This document shows positions 50,025-61,329 of a stretch of DNA of 64,000 bases, piece by piece. Under the pieces are notes generated by a model. It did no database searches, had not been told where the DNA came from, and saw only the letters and a list, made by a program, of their open reading frames with translations. This DNA is from Oscillospiraceae bacterium (GTDB lineage: Bacteria > Bacillota > Clostridia > Oscillospirales > Ruminococcaceae), in the NCBI GenBank assembly GCA_017828975.1, contig JAGAJN010000011.1, positions 1-64,000 on the forward strand. The letters run 5' to 3'. How positions within the stretch are numbered: the first letter of the stretch is position 1; every line of letters starts with the position of its first letter. The position numbers and the translations under genes are program-made.

Positions 50025-50390
50025 TTATTCCATTACGTGTTCAAACGCCGAATTGAAAATAGTGCGGATATGACTGTCCGCCAGCGAATAGAAGATAGAC
50101 TTTCCATCTCGGCGATATTTAACAAGCCTTGCCTGTTTCAGCACTCTCAGCTGATGTGAGATAGCCGACTGGGTCATATTCAACAGCTCCGCAATGTCGC
50201 AGACGCAAAGCTCGCTTTCAAACAGCGCACAGATTATCCGCACACGGGTGCTGTCCCCGAACACCTTGAACAGCTCGGCAACGTCCATCAGTATTTCCTC
50301 GTCAGCCATTCTGTCGGCAACGCTTTCCACTATTTCGGGGTGAGAATGTTCGCCGTCGGCACATACAGGCATTTTCTCTTTATCTGTCAT
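50025..50390 (-). CDS. ArsR/SmtB family metal-sensing repressor (CadC-like)
   Basis: A 121-residue winged-helix repressor released from DNA by metal. Both known types of metal site are visible: the alpha-3 site Cys62 and Cys64 in ELCVCDIA with Cys10 at the N-terminus, and alpha-5 site residues Asp105, His107, His118 and Glu121. The recognition helix is TQSAISHQLRVLKQ. This fits a Cd/Pb/Zn sensor. The start chosen has CGGAGG upstream; the frame extends 14 codons further through the operator. It presumably represses the whole operon. Confidence 0.9.
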   Translation of the reverse strand: MTDKEKMPVCADGEHSHPEIVESVADRMADEEILMDVAELFKVFGDSTRVRIICALFESELCVCDIAELLNMTQSAISHQLRVLKQARLVKYRRDGKSIFYSLADSHIRTIFNSAFEHVME

Positions 50391-50414
50391 ATTATATCCT
50401 CCGTTCATATCATC

Positions 50415-50444
50415 ATATGAATAACTGTTCATATATACATTATA
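50415..50444 (-). promoter_or_regulatory. Operator and -10 box of the metal-efflux operon
   Basis: ATATGAA and TTCATAT (50415-50434) form an inverted repeat containing TGAA-N6-TTCA, the site bound by CzrA/CadC-type repressors. It lies just after the minus-strand -10 box TATAAT (50439-50444). The -35 region is weak. Repressor bound here would block transcription. Confidence 0.75.
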
Positions 50445-50581
50445 CCTATCTGTGCCTTTGAATAATAGTGGATTTTTTAAAGGTTTTATGAATAAACTTC
50501 TAAATGTTACGTGTTGATTTAAATTTGGAAGTTGGGGGTCACATTGAGCTCAACACTACTGCAAAACCATTCCCCAAAAAT

Positions 50582-50613
50582 ACCGTTTATATCCCAAAAA
50601 CGACCACTTATAT
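50582..50613 (+). promoter_or_regulatory. Direct repeats, probable LytTR binding sites
   Basis: ACCGTTTATAT (50582-50592) and ACCACTTATAT (50603-50613) are 21 bases apart, two helical turns, and end just upstream of the promoter. LytTR proteins bind direct repeats of about this length and spacing to activate transcription, so autoactivation is likely. Confidence 0.65.
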
Positions 50614-50621
50614 AAAATCTG

Positions 50622-50650
50622 TTGCAATTACCGAAAATAAAAGTTATAAT
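50622..50650 (+). promoter_or_regulatory. Promoter of the LytTR-DUF3021 operon
   Basis: TTGCAA (50622-50627), 17 bases, TATAAT (50645-50650), immediately after the 21-base-spaced direct repeats. Confidence 0.75.
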
Positions 50651-50674
50651 GTAATCACAACAGGAGGTGAAGCA

Positions 50675-51115
50675 ATGGATATTGAGATAAAGCTCGACCC
50701 GAATTATAAGACGCCGAAAATAATAGTTTTGACCGATAAGGTGACAGATGAAATAAACGCCCTTGTGTCAAGAATATCGGAAGAAGCTCCGCAGGTGATA
50801 GCAGGCTTTCGGGACAATATTCTTCGTATTATTGAGCAGGAAGAGATAATACGGGTGTATTCAAGCGGCGGAAAGATAATTGCAGTGACCGACAGCGGAG
50901 AATTTTTCCTCCGAAGCAGACTTTACGAGATCGAGGAGCGGCTTGACAGAGCAAGATTTGTGCGGATCTCCAATTCGGAGATAATCAATCTCGGCAGAGT
51001 CAAAAGCTTCGATCTGAGCTTTGTGGGGACAATATGCGTTTCCCTTTCCGATTCGACCGTTACTTATGTTTCCAGAAGATACGTTTCAAAGATCAAGAAA
51101 ATTTTAGGTGTATGA
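50675..51115 (+). CDS. LytTR family DNA-binding regulator without receiver domain
   Basis: A 146-residue protein with a short N-terminal region and a LytTR DNA-binding domain (about 45-146): IIRVYSSGGKIIAVTDSGEF, LYEIEERLDRARFVRISNSEIINLGRVKSF and a C-terminal SRRYVSKIKKILG helix. No receiver domain is present, so it is not a standard response regulator. The start has AGGAGGTG; the frame is open upstream through the promoter. The next gene, nine bases on, encodes a DUF3021 membrane protein. Such pairs are LytTR regulatory systems, in which the membrane protein restrains the regulator (HdrRM and BrsRM in Streptococcus mutans). Confidence 0.88.
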   Translation: MDIEIKLDPNYKTPKIIVLTDKVTDEINALVSRISEEAPQVIAGFRDNILRIIEQEEIIRVYSSGGKIIAVTDSGEFFLRSRLYEIEERLDRARFVRISNSEIINLGRVKSFDLSFVGTICVSLSDSTVTYVSRRYVSKIKKILGV

Positions 51116-51124
51116 GGTGTTATT

Positions 51125-51574
51125 ATGAAAAAGAAAATTATTGAAAGAACCGTGCTTGGATTTTTTATCGGAATTGCAATAGGTCAGATAATCAGCGTCC
51201 TTATTTCTCTTATTGCGGGAAACGGCGAATTTCTCATCTGCGCTCCCGAATTTACGGCGCTTATGGGAAATGAAGCTGACGCAGCCGCAATACAGACCCT
51301 TCTTTGCGGAATTATGGGCATGGGTTACGCATCTGCGTCGCTCATATGGGAAAATGACAGACTGAGCATTGCCGCACAGACGGGAATATGCTTTGCGATC
51401 TATGCCGCCGCCACCCTCCCCATTGCATATTTCACAAGCTGGATGGAACATTCATTATCGGGCGTACTCGGATATGTAGGAATATTTGCGGCTTCATTCG
51501 TTTTTGTATGGGTCATTCAGTATCTGTCCTTAAAAAGCCGTATCAAAGCTATAAATGCAAAAATTAACGGCTGA
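51125..51574 (+). CDS. DUF3021 four-helix membrane protein, partner of LytTR regulator
   Basis: A 149-residue protein with four hydrophobic helices (about 8-30, 55-75, 85-105, 115-138), short N-terminal Lys-rich start and a basic C-terminus. ERTVLGFFIGIAIGQII and YFTSWMEHS are recognisable DUF3021 features. The ribosome binding site GAGGTG overlaps the stop of the LytTR gene, so the two are coupled. By analogy with other LytTR regulatory systems it probably inhibits or gates the regulator at the membrane; its stimulus is unknown. Confidence 0.82.
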   Translation: MKKKIIERTVLGFFIGIAIGQIISVLISLIAGNGEFLICAPEFTALMGNEADAAAIQTLLCGIMGMGYASASLIWENDRLSIAAQTGICFAIYAAATLPIAYFTSWMEHSLSGVLGYVGIFAASFVFVWVIQYLSLKSRIKAINAKING

Positions 51575-51595
51575 TTTTATCTTTCGTGAAAAAAA

Positions 51596-51637
51596 GAGGT
51601 CGCTGCAGCATTTATTCTGCAGCGACCTCATATTTTT
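51596..51637. terminator. Bidirectional terminator between DUF3021 and YfhO-like genes
   Basis: GAGGTCGCTGCAG and CTGCAGCGACCTC form a perfect 13-pair stem with an eight-base loop, followed by a T run and preceded by A residues. Confidence 0.9.
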
Positions 51638-51642
51638 TGAAA

Positions 51643-54393
51643 TTATTCCTCACTGTTTTCGGAAGCTTCCTCAGCCTTTTCGGGAACCTCCTCAGCTTCG
51701 GGAACAACAGGCAGCTGTTCGCCGTCATCGCCCTCCTCATAAACACGGTCAAGCAGACGCTTTTCATGCTTTCTCTCGTAAATGCCCATAAGCACCACGA
51801 TAACAATGCCCACAGCGGAAAGCACCATACCCAGCGCAAGTCCCGCAGGGAAGAAACGCATTTCAACGGTATGCTGTCCCGCTTTCATGGGAACGCCTAT
51901 GAGCGCACCGCAAAGCTTAACGGTATCCACTTTTTCGCCGTCAACCCAAACCGTCCAGCCGGGCTCGTTGGTGATGGTTGTGAACATATAGCCGTCCTTG
52001 TCGGCGTTGATAGTGCCCTTTAAGTGGTCCTCCCTGAAATAGGTTATCTCAAAGGGATTTGCCGCCAGCTTCTCATAAGCCGCCTTGAACGCTGTTTCGT
52101 CCAGATAGTAGAACCACTGGTCCTTCATAAGCAGCTCGTTTTTGTCGTCGGCAAGGGTGCATATAAGGGAAATTTCCTCCCCCGGCTCATATCTGCCCAG
52201 ATTTTGGATAACCATATTTCCCGTCTTGTAATAGTAGTCCAGAAACTCCTTGTTCAGCCAGAGATTTACCTTTCTTTCGTAGGAGCTGGGAAGATACATA
52301 TAGATAGTATCGGAGGTCGGCGCATTGATAAAGAACTCAACCTGCGCATTGTCCCCCTCAACGATAGGCGTATACTTGGAATGGTCGCCGTAAGTCGAAC
52401 TCTTGACATTCTCGGGAACAACTCTCGAAACCTCAATAGGCTTGAAATATTCCGTATAATCCGCCGAAATAAGTGCGGAAAGCAGCTTATTCTGATTGAT
52501 AAACGGGTTCTCATTCTCGATATTTACCGTCAGAATGGACTTATCCGCCATAAATCCGATGGGCAGAGCATAGGGGTTTTCGTAAACATAGAACTTGGTC
52601 TTTTCGTTTTCCTTTGTGGTCACAAGCTCGGTGTAATGCTTGGAAACAGGCTCCTTGGCAACTACTCCGCTTTCGTTCTTGTCGCCCTTTTCCATAACAT
52701 ATTTTATGCCGAAAATGGAGTCGGTAACGTAGGTAGCGCCCTTATACTTTATATAGTGTCCGCCGTAGGAGAAGCCCAGCTTGCGGAGCATCTGGATAGG
52801 TCCCGCATTCAGCGTGGAGCTTGAGTGGGAAATTCCGAAGCTGCCGAATGCCATAGCGTCATTTACGGTGCGGTGATAGTTCTTTTCTATTCGGTAAACG
52901 CCGTTGTCCATGGTCTGAATGTCGTCCACAACAGCCCGACCAAGGGTGATATAGTCGTTATAGGAGGAATATTTTGAGTAAACAACGTCCTTGTTGATAG
53001 CGTCAAGATTCCAGAGAGTTGTACCAAACATTTCGGCGCAGACAAGTATCACAAGGGCAAGTGCCGAAGAACCCTTGCCAAAATTCTTTCTGAGGAAATA
53101 CAGAGCAATTCCGTATATCGCCAGACAGCCGATGGCAAACCATACCGTGTAAATAAGGTCAAGCTCTCTGAATTCCTCCTTGTCAAGGAGAATGACGTAA
53201 ACAAACAGTCCGAAGAAAACGCCGCCTATTTCCCCTGCGGATATGCCGTCAAGATGCTCAAAAGCGTCCGCAGCCATCAGGATAAGCACAAAGCTGAAGG
53301 TGAACGAATAGCGGTAGGGCAGCCAGTTTGGTACCTGGAAGCCGTGCCACGCTATATCCAGATTGGAGATGTACATGGACATGAGAATGACCGTCAGCAG
53401 GAAAACTCCGCCGAATTTGCGGCTTGCGGGTATCTTCTTGTTCATAAAGAACAGGGGGATAAGGATAAGCGTCAGACAGCCGCAGAATACCACGGGAGAG
53501 CCCTCGGGACGGCAGGTGTCATAGGTGTTCGGCAGGAGATTTGTGAAGAAGTCGAACATATCAAACTGAGTTTTCCACTCAAATTTGGGGTCGGTGAAAT
53601 CGAATTTGCCAAGCTTCAGAGAATTGTAAAGGGGCAGCAGTATCCACGCCGAGCAAAGTGCCGCCGTAATTCCACTGACACCGAACCAGAAGCCCTTTGT
53701 AATAAAGCTGTAAAGGGCAGCCTCCCTGTCCTTTCTGATAAAAAAGAAATAGTACAGGAAGTAAAGCACGGAGAAAAACGCTATCATCCAGCCAATGTAG
53801 AAATTAGCCATAAACATCAGCGCAAGAGGGATAATGAACCAAAGCTTTTTCCCCTCCTCCACAAGCTTTTCTATGCCGTAGCAGATAAAGGGCAGATACA
53901 CAAGACCGTCCAGCCACATGGGATTCATCAGCTGCACAATAACGTAGGACATAAGCGAATAGCAGATGCCGAAGATAAGCGCCGTGGAGTTGTGCGCCTC
54001 CTTTGAGCGGCGCATATACCAGCAAAGAGCCACCGACGCCGCTCCCACCTTGCACAGCTGCATTATCAGCAGCGACTCGGTTATCATGGACCGTGGCAGA
54101 AGCATTACTATCAGTGTAAACGGGCTTGCCAGATAATAGGCAAATATTCCCATTATCTCGCCCGACAGATTTCTGCTCCACGAGATAAACGGACTTCCGT
54201 CAAAATGGAAAATATCCCTTAGATTCTCAAAATAGTAAACATACTGACCGTTCAGGTCAAGCACCAGCACGGAATTATCCCCGAACGGGTGAACGCCGAA
54301 GCAGGCGTATGCAGCAAACAATATTACCGCAGGTATAAAAAACGCACAGATATACAGGCGGTTTCTTTTAGCGGCTTCCAGCAGCTTTTTCAC
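51643..54393 (-). CDS. YfhO family GT-C-type membrane protein
   Basis: A 916-residue membrane protein with around a dozen helices over the first 490 residues, then a large soluble extracellular region, and a last helix near 860 followed by an acidic Glu-rich tail. DLNGQYVYYFENLRD and SWSRNLSGEIMGIFAYYLASP in the first loop match YfhO, where an Asp near the first helix is catalytic. YfhO proteins transfer sugars from lipid carriers onto lipoteichoic acid or other surface polymers. The start is GTG after AGGAGG. It stands alone. The acidic tail (VPEKAEEASENSEE) is not a usual part of the family. Confidence 0.88.
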   Translation of the reverse strand: MKKLLEAAKRNRLYICAFFIPAVILFAAYACFGVHPFGDNSVLVLDLNGQYVYYFENLRDIFHFDGSPFISWSRNLSGEIMGIFAYYLASPFTLIVMLLPRSMITESLLIMQLCKVGAASVALCWYMRRSKEAHNSTALIFGICYSLMSYVIVQLMNPMWLDGLVYLPFICYGIEKLVEEGKKLWFIIPLALMFMANFYIGWMIAFFSVLYFLYYFFFIRKDREAALYSFITKGFWFGVSGITAALCSAWILLPLYNSLKLGKFDFTDPKFEWKTQFDMFDFFTNLLPNTYDTCRPEGSPVVFCGCLTLILIPLFFMNKKIPASRKFGGVFLLTVILMSMYISNLDIAWHGFQVPNWLPYRYSFTFSFVLILMAADAFEHLDGISAGEIGGVFFGLFVYVILLDKEEFRELDLIYTVWFAIGCLAIYGIALYFLRKNFGKGSSALALVILVCAEMFGTTLWNLDAINKDVVYSKYSSYNDYITLGRAVVDDIQTMDNGVYRIEKNYHRTVNDAMAFGSFGISHSSSTLNAGPIQMLRKLGFSYGGHYIKYKGATYVTDSIFGIKYVMEKGDKNESGVVAKEPVSKHYTELVTTKENEKTKFYVYENPYALPIGFMADKSILTVNIENENPFINQNKLLSALISADYTEYFKPIEVSRVVPENVKSSTYGDHSKYTPIVEGDNAQVEFFINAPTSDTIYMYLPSSYERKVNLWLNKEFLDYYYKTGNMVIQNLGRYEPGEEISLICTLADDKNELLMKDQWFYYLDETAFKAAYEKLAANPFEITYFREDHLKGTINADKDGYMFTTITNEPGWTVWVDGEKVDTVKLCGALIGVPMKAGQHTVEMRFFPAGLALGMVLSAVGIVIVVLMGIYERKHEKRLLDRVYEEGDDGEQLPVVPEAEEVPEKAEEASENSEE

Positions 54394-54739
54394 AATGATC
54401 CTCCTAAATTCAAATTTGCATTAGTTGGCATACCTTATTATTATATACCAATTCGGAGAAAAAAACAAGAGAAATCTTCTGAATAATGGCAAAATTCACG
54501 AGAAATTTTTCAAAACAAGCCCTGTTGAACATTTTAATGCGGTTTAATATGGCAAAATATCCAAATGATACAGCTTGATAAAAGTTTTTTTGTGCAATCC
54601 TACAAATTAAAGTTTTCCGTGCAACAAAACCCAATTTCTTTTGCACTAATTTAATGACAGGTCTTTTAAAAGAGAAAAAAATGTGGTATAATGTCATTAT
54701 CAATCTGTATTTTAAATGCAGAACGAGGTGATATTCAGA
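54394..54739. promoter_or_regulatory. Divergent promoter region between yfhO-like and sigma factor genes
   Basis: For the YfhO-like gene the minus strand has TTGTTT, 17 bases, TATAAT, ending about 45 bases before the start. For the sigma gene the plus strand has TATAAT (54687-54692) with only a poor -35 (TTTTAA). The 200 bases between are AT-rich, with no gene or clear repeat. Confidence 0.6.
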
Positions 54740-55291
54740 ATGGAAAATAACTTTGCCGAATTAGTGCAGAAGTCACGAAACGGCGACGCAGATGCTTTCG
54801 CTCAACTTTACTCCCTTGTGTATAAGGACTTATACCGAGTAGCTCTCTTTAACCTGAACAATCAGCACGACGCTTCCGATGCCGTCAGTGAAACGGTGCT
54901 CGATGCGTTCTCCTCCATAAAAAATCTCAGAAATGAAGATGCGTTCAAGGGCTGGATCATGAAGATCCTTACTGCAAAGATAAAAAATAAGCAGAAGGAA
55001 TATGTACAGATAAAAAATGACCAAATTAGCCTTGACGATTTGGACGATAAAGATACAGAGCTGTCCTATGAGATGAATTACAGCGGCGGTGAGCTGGCGG
55101 AGGATTTTAAGAAGCTTGATAAGGATGAAAGACTTGTGCTGTCACTCAGCGTAGTTTCAGGCTATAAAAGCGAAGAGATCGCCAAGATGACCGGTATGAA
55201 CGCTAATACTGTCAGATCAAAGGCGGCAAGAGCAAAGCTGAAGCTGAAAGAGCTGATAACAGGCAGGAAATCTTTGGGAAAGGAGGAATAA
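54740..55291 (+). CDS. ECF-type RNA polymerase sigma factor
   Basis: A 183-residue sigma factor with region 2 (AFAQLYSLVYKDLYRVALFN through DASDAVSETVLDAFSSIKNL) and region 4 (LDKDERLVLSLSVVSGYKSEEIAKMTGMNANTVRSKAARAK). Only these two regions are present, as in the extracytoplasmic-function class. The start at 54740 has GAGGTG upstream and gives a normal length; the frame is open eight codons further. The downstream gene starts two bases after its stop and encodes a membrane-anchored protein, the usual place of an anti-sigma factor. The weak -35 of its promoter would fit autoregulation. Confidence 0.9.
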   Translation: MENNFAELVQKSRNGDADAFAQLYSLVYKDLYRVALFNLNNQHDASDAVSETVLDAFSSIKNLRNEDAFKGWIMKILTAKIKNKQKEYVQIKNDQISLDDLDDKDTELSYEMNYSGGELAEDFKKLDKDERLVLSLSVVSGYKSEEIAKMTGMNANTVRSKAARAKLKLKELITGRKSLGKEE

Positions 55292-55293
55292 GC

Positions 55294-57180
55294 ATGACAT
55301 TTGATGAAAAATTATCGATGCTGGCAGAGGAAATAGAAATACCTTCCGAGCTTGAACCCGAAAATATTGCAAAGCTGCTCAAAACGGCAAACAAAGAAAA
55401 CAGCGGCAGACATATAGAAATGACCGCAGCCGAAACAAAGATAAAGAAAACAGAAGCAGCTTCAGTGAAGAACAAAAGAAAGCATATTGCAATGCGGTCT
55501 GTGGCAGTCGCCGCAGCGTGTTTGGCACTTGTTACGGGCGTTTGGCTGTATAGGGACGGAACTGATGAGGAATCCATCGACTTCGGTGAGCCAATCAGCT
55601 ATGCAGACGTGAAGCAGCCCGAATCCTACGGCGACCTTTACGGTTACATCAGAGATATTTATTTAAACGGCGGTGAAGATCCGTCGGCAGCGTTTGTCGT
55701 ATCTGCACCGACAAGCAAAACTGCGGGACGCTTTACCGAGCTTCCCGACGGAGTTTCTTCCTCGGATATTATTAAGACCGACGGCAGCAATATCTACTAT
55801 CTCAGCGGCGGTGTGCTGAATGTCATCAAAACTGCGGACGGTTCTATGGAAGTTTGCCAAAAGATAGAAAACGAAGGCAAAACTCCCGTGGATATGTTTA
55901 TCAGCGCAGGACGTCTTGTGCTTATATCCGAAAGCCGTATAAAGGTTTCGGATTCCTCCGCCGACGATGTGCCTTGTATTGTCGCTGATATTTACAGTAT
56001 CGGCGAGGACGGCGCAAGTCCCATCTCCACGGTAACACAGCCGGGCAGCTATACATCTGCAAGAATGGTTGACGGCTCTCTGTATATGGTTACCGCATAT
56101 AATAAATACCAGCACAAGCCCCTCGAAAACGAGGAGGATCTTGACAATTTCGTTCCCGTGTACTATGTAAACGGCGAAAAGCGCCACGTTTCGGCAGAGG
56201 ATATTGTTATCCCCTCCAACGCCGCCAATACCGATTACACTCTTATTTCGGGAATAAACTGCGCAGACAGTCCCAAGGAGGTCAGCGTTTCCGCAGTGCT
56301 TGGCACAGGCGATTACGTTTACTGCTCCGCCGACAGGCTTTATGTTGCGGGAACAGGCTATAAGGATACTGCCTATACCGTCGTAACAAGCTTCGGGCTT
56401 GAGAATGGTACCGCAGTCTACCGTGCAAGCGGCGCTGTGGAAGGTACTGTTATAAGTCCCACATCAATGGGCAGCAGAAACGGCAGCTTTATGCTTGCAG
56501 CGTCAGCCCGTGACAGCAAAACGGGCGAGGTTTCCACAGCAGTTTATATCCTCAATGATAATATGATAGTTTCCGGCAGTGCAGGAAAGCTTCTGCCGGG
56601 TACAACGGTTTCCGACGTGAGATTTGCCGAAGGCTGCGCCGCTCTTTACAGCGCAGATTCCGACGAACCGCTTATGGTCATTGACCTGACCAATGAAGCC
56701 GCTCCCGTACAGACAGACAAGGTCCCTGCCGCCGCATCAAAGATAGAATTCGGCTCAGGCAGACTTCTCGGTGCCGAAAAAGCGGTAAACGAGGACGGCA
56801 GTCAGTCCCTGAAGCTTACGGTATATAACGCCGCAGACCTATCACCCGTTCACGAAATATCCACGGACGGATTTGCGGATTGCAATTCCGAAGCGTTCAC
56901 AAACCCCAACGCTATCCTGACAGACAGCGAAAACGGACTTGTGGGAATCCCCTATTACTGCCACGACGAATTCGGCACCAGAGTGCTTTACACAGTCTGG
57001 AGCTATGATGACAGTATGGGCTTCACACAGATAGGTCAGCTGGAATATGCCGACCTGGACGACAGTTTGGTATTCCGCAGAGGTGTCATTATCGGGAACA
57101 CATTCTACGCTATCGGCGACGGACGTGTAGTTTCCGCAGAAGCTTCCACCTTCAAGGTAATTGACACACTCCTCTTTTAA
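55294..57180 (+). CDS. Membrane-anchored beta-propeller protein, putative anti-sigma factor
   Basis: A 628-residue single-pass protein. Residues 1-65 are charged and cytoplasmic (EKLSMLAEEIEIPSELEPENIAKLL resembles an anti-sigma start), 67-85 is the membrane helix, and the rest is a large extracellular domain of the secreted beta-propeller type (YGYIRDIYLNGG, DIIKTDGSNIYYLSGGVLNVI, VDMFISAGRLVLISE). Its gene is two bases after the ECF sigma gene, so it probably holds the sigma factor and responds to something outside. It lacks the classical zinc-binding HxxxCxxC motif, so the inhibition mode is inference. Confidence 0.85.
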   Translation: MTFDEKLSMLAEEIEIPSELEPENIAKLLKTANKENSGRHIEMTAAETKIKKTEAASVKNKRKHIAMRSVAVAAACLALVTGVWLYRDGTDEESIDFGEPISYADVKQPESYGDLYGYIRDIYLNGGEDPSAAFVVSAPTSKTAGRFTELPDGVSSSDIIKTDGSNIYYLSGGVLNVIKTADGSMEVCQKIENEGKTPVDMFISAGRLVLISESRIKVSDSSADDVPCIVADIYSIGEDGASPISTVTQPGSYTSARMVDGSLYMVTAYNKYQHKPLENEEDLDNFVPVYYVNGEKRHVSAEDIVIPSNAANTDYTLISGINCADSPKEVSVSAVLGTGDYVYCSADRLYVAGTGYKDTAYTVVTSFGLENGTAVYRASGAVEGTVISPTSMGSRNGSFMLAASARDSKTGEVSTAVYILNDNMIVSGSAGKLLPGTTVSDVRFAEGCAALYSADSDEPLMVIDLTNEAAPVQTDKVPAAASKIEFGSGRLLGAEKAVNEDGSQSLKLTVYNAADLSPVHEISTDGFADCNSEAFTNPNAILTDSENGLVGIPYYCHDEFGTRVLYTVWSYDDSMGFTQIGQLEYADLDDSLVFRRGVIIGNTFYAIGDGRVVSAEASTFKVIDTLLF

Positions 57181-57223
57181 ATCAAGTTTTCTTCATTTTT
57201 TCTCCTAAAATATATAATCCGTT

Positions 57224-57255
57224 AAATCAGCGTTTCTGTATGGGAACGCTGATTT
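57224..57255 (+). terminator. Hairpin after the sigma/beta-propeller operon
   Basis: AAATCAGCGTT and AACGCTGATTT form a perfect 11-pair stem. The T run is short (TTT), so termination may rely on the second hairpin downstream. Confidence 0.6.
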
Positions 57256-57266
57256 GCTGTGACAAA

Positions 57267-57305
57267 CAAAAAGCTCCGAAGGCTCAGTGCCCTCGGAGTT
57301 TTTGG
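57267..57305. terminator. Bidirectional terminator before lacZ end
   Basis: CTCCGAAGGC and GCCCTCGGAG pair with one mismatch; T residues follow and A residues precede, so it can stop transcripts from both convergent operons. Confidence 0.75.
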
Positions 57306-57323
57306 TTTGTAGATAGCCGCAAA

Positions 57324-60398
<3,075 letters not shown>

Positions 60399-60428
60399 TT
60401 ATCCTTATCGCCGACCGGTGATGCCTTA

Positions 60429-60470
60429 ATTATACACACTATTGACTTGAACGTCAATAAATGATATTAT
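60429..60470. promoter_or_regulatory. Overlapping divergent promoters and operator of lacZ and araC-type gene
   Basis: For lacZ the minus strand has TTGACG (60452-60457), 17 bases, TATAAT (60429-60434). For the regulator the plus strand has TTGACT (60442-60447), 17 bases, TATTAT (60465-60470). The two -35 boxes are the arms of one inverted repeat, TATTGAC-N6-GTCAATA (60440-60459), so one bound protein or polymerase would affect both genes. Confidence 0.7.
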
Positions 60471-60504
60471 CATTATATAACAATATGAATATGGAGATGA
60501 TATT

Positions 60505-61317
60505 TTGTTTTTCTGCGATTACCCGATAATACGGGACGAAAAAGAGCTGCCCCTTTTCCTCCTAAATATGGGGCAGCACTACTGTCAGGACCATATCATC
60601 AGGGCGGAGGGCTACCCCTGTCCGCAGATACTGTACTGCACGAAGGGAAGCGGAACTCTTATAACAGACGGAGAAAAAATACCTGTACCGCCCTGCACAG
60701 CTATCTTTCTGCCCGCCTTTTATCCACATGAATATTATCCCAAGGAGGATATCTGGGACATTCACTGGGTAGTTCCGTCAGGGTATGCCGCAGAGAATAT
60801 CCTAAAGCATTTCGGGCTTTCCGAACCAAAGGTCTTTGAGCTTAACGAGGTCAAAACGCTGGAGCATATTTTCCGAAAAATGCACGAAGCTGTCCGCTCG
60901 GACAGAGTTTTCGGAAACTATCGCGCATCGGGGTACTTGTACGATTTTCTCATTGAAATATATCATCAGACAGCCTGTTTCGGAACGTCCGCAGCACCCA
61001 ACACCGCACTTATGAAGGCTGTTGACCATATCAATTTCAGCTATGCTTCTCCCATTTCCATGGACGACCTCTGCTCGGTTTCGGGAGTATCAAAGCAGTA
61101 TCTGTGCCTGCTTTTCCGAAAGACCTTTAACTCCCGCCCTATGGAATACATCGCAAAATGCCGCATACAGAAAGCAAAGGAGCTGCTTACGGGTTCCGAT
61201 ATGACCATCGAGGAGATAGCCGCCGCAACGGGCTTCTGCACGGCAAGCTATTTCTGCAAGCTGTTTAAAAGATACGAAGGCATCACGCCGACACATTTCA
61301 AAAATACTGTAAACTGA
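60505..61317 (+). CDS. AraC family transcriptional regulator
   Basis: A 270-residue regulator with an N-terminal cupin sugar-binding domain (about 1-140, PPCTAIFLPAFYPHEYYP) and a C-terminal pair of helix-turn-helix motifs (about 170-270): MDDLCSVSGVSKQYLCLLFRK and IEEIAAATGFCTASYFCKLFKR followed by GITPTHFK. The start is TTG with GGAG at eight bases. Divergent from lacZ, whose expression it most likely controls in response to a galactoside. Confidence 0.93.
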   Translation: MFFCDYPIIRDEKELPLFLLNMGQHYCQDHIIRAEGYPCPQILYCTKGSGTLITDGEKIPVPPCTAIFLPAFYPHEYYPKEDIWDIHWVVPSGYAAENILKHFGLSEPKVFELNEVKTLEHIFRKMHEAVRSDRVFGNYRASGYLYDFLIEIYHQTACFGTSAAPNTALMKAVDHINFSYASPISMDDLCSVSGVSKQYLCLLFRKTFNSRPMEYIAKCRIQKAKELLTGSDMTIEEIAAATGFCTASYFCKLFKRYEGITPTHFKNTVN

Positions 61318-61329
61318 AGCCTTAATTCG

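Noticed and set aside
50504..50674. Extended N-terminus for the LytTR protein
   Set aside because: The extra codons cover the direct repeats and the promoter, and the internal ATG has AGGAGGTG.
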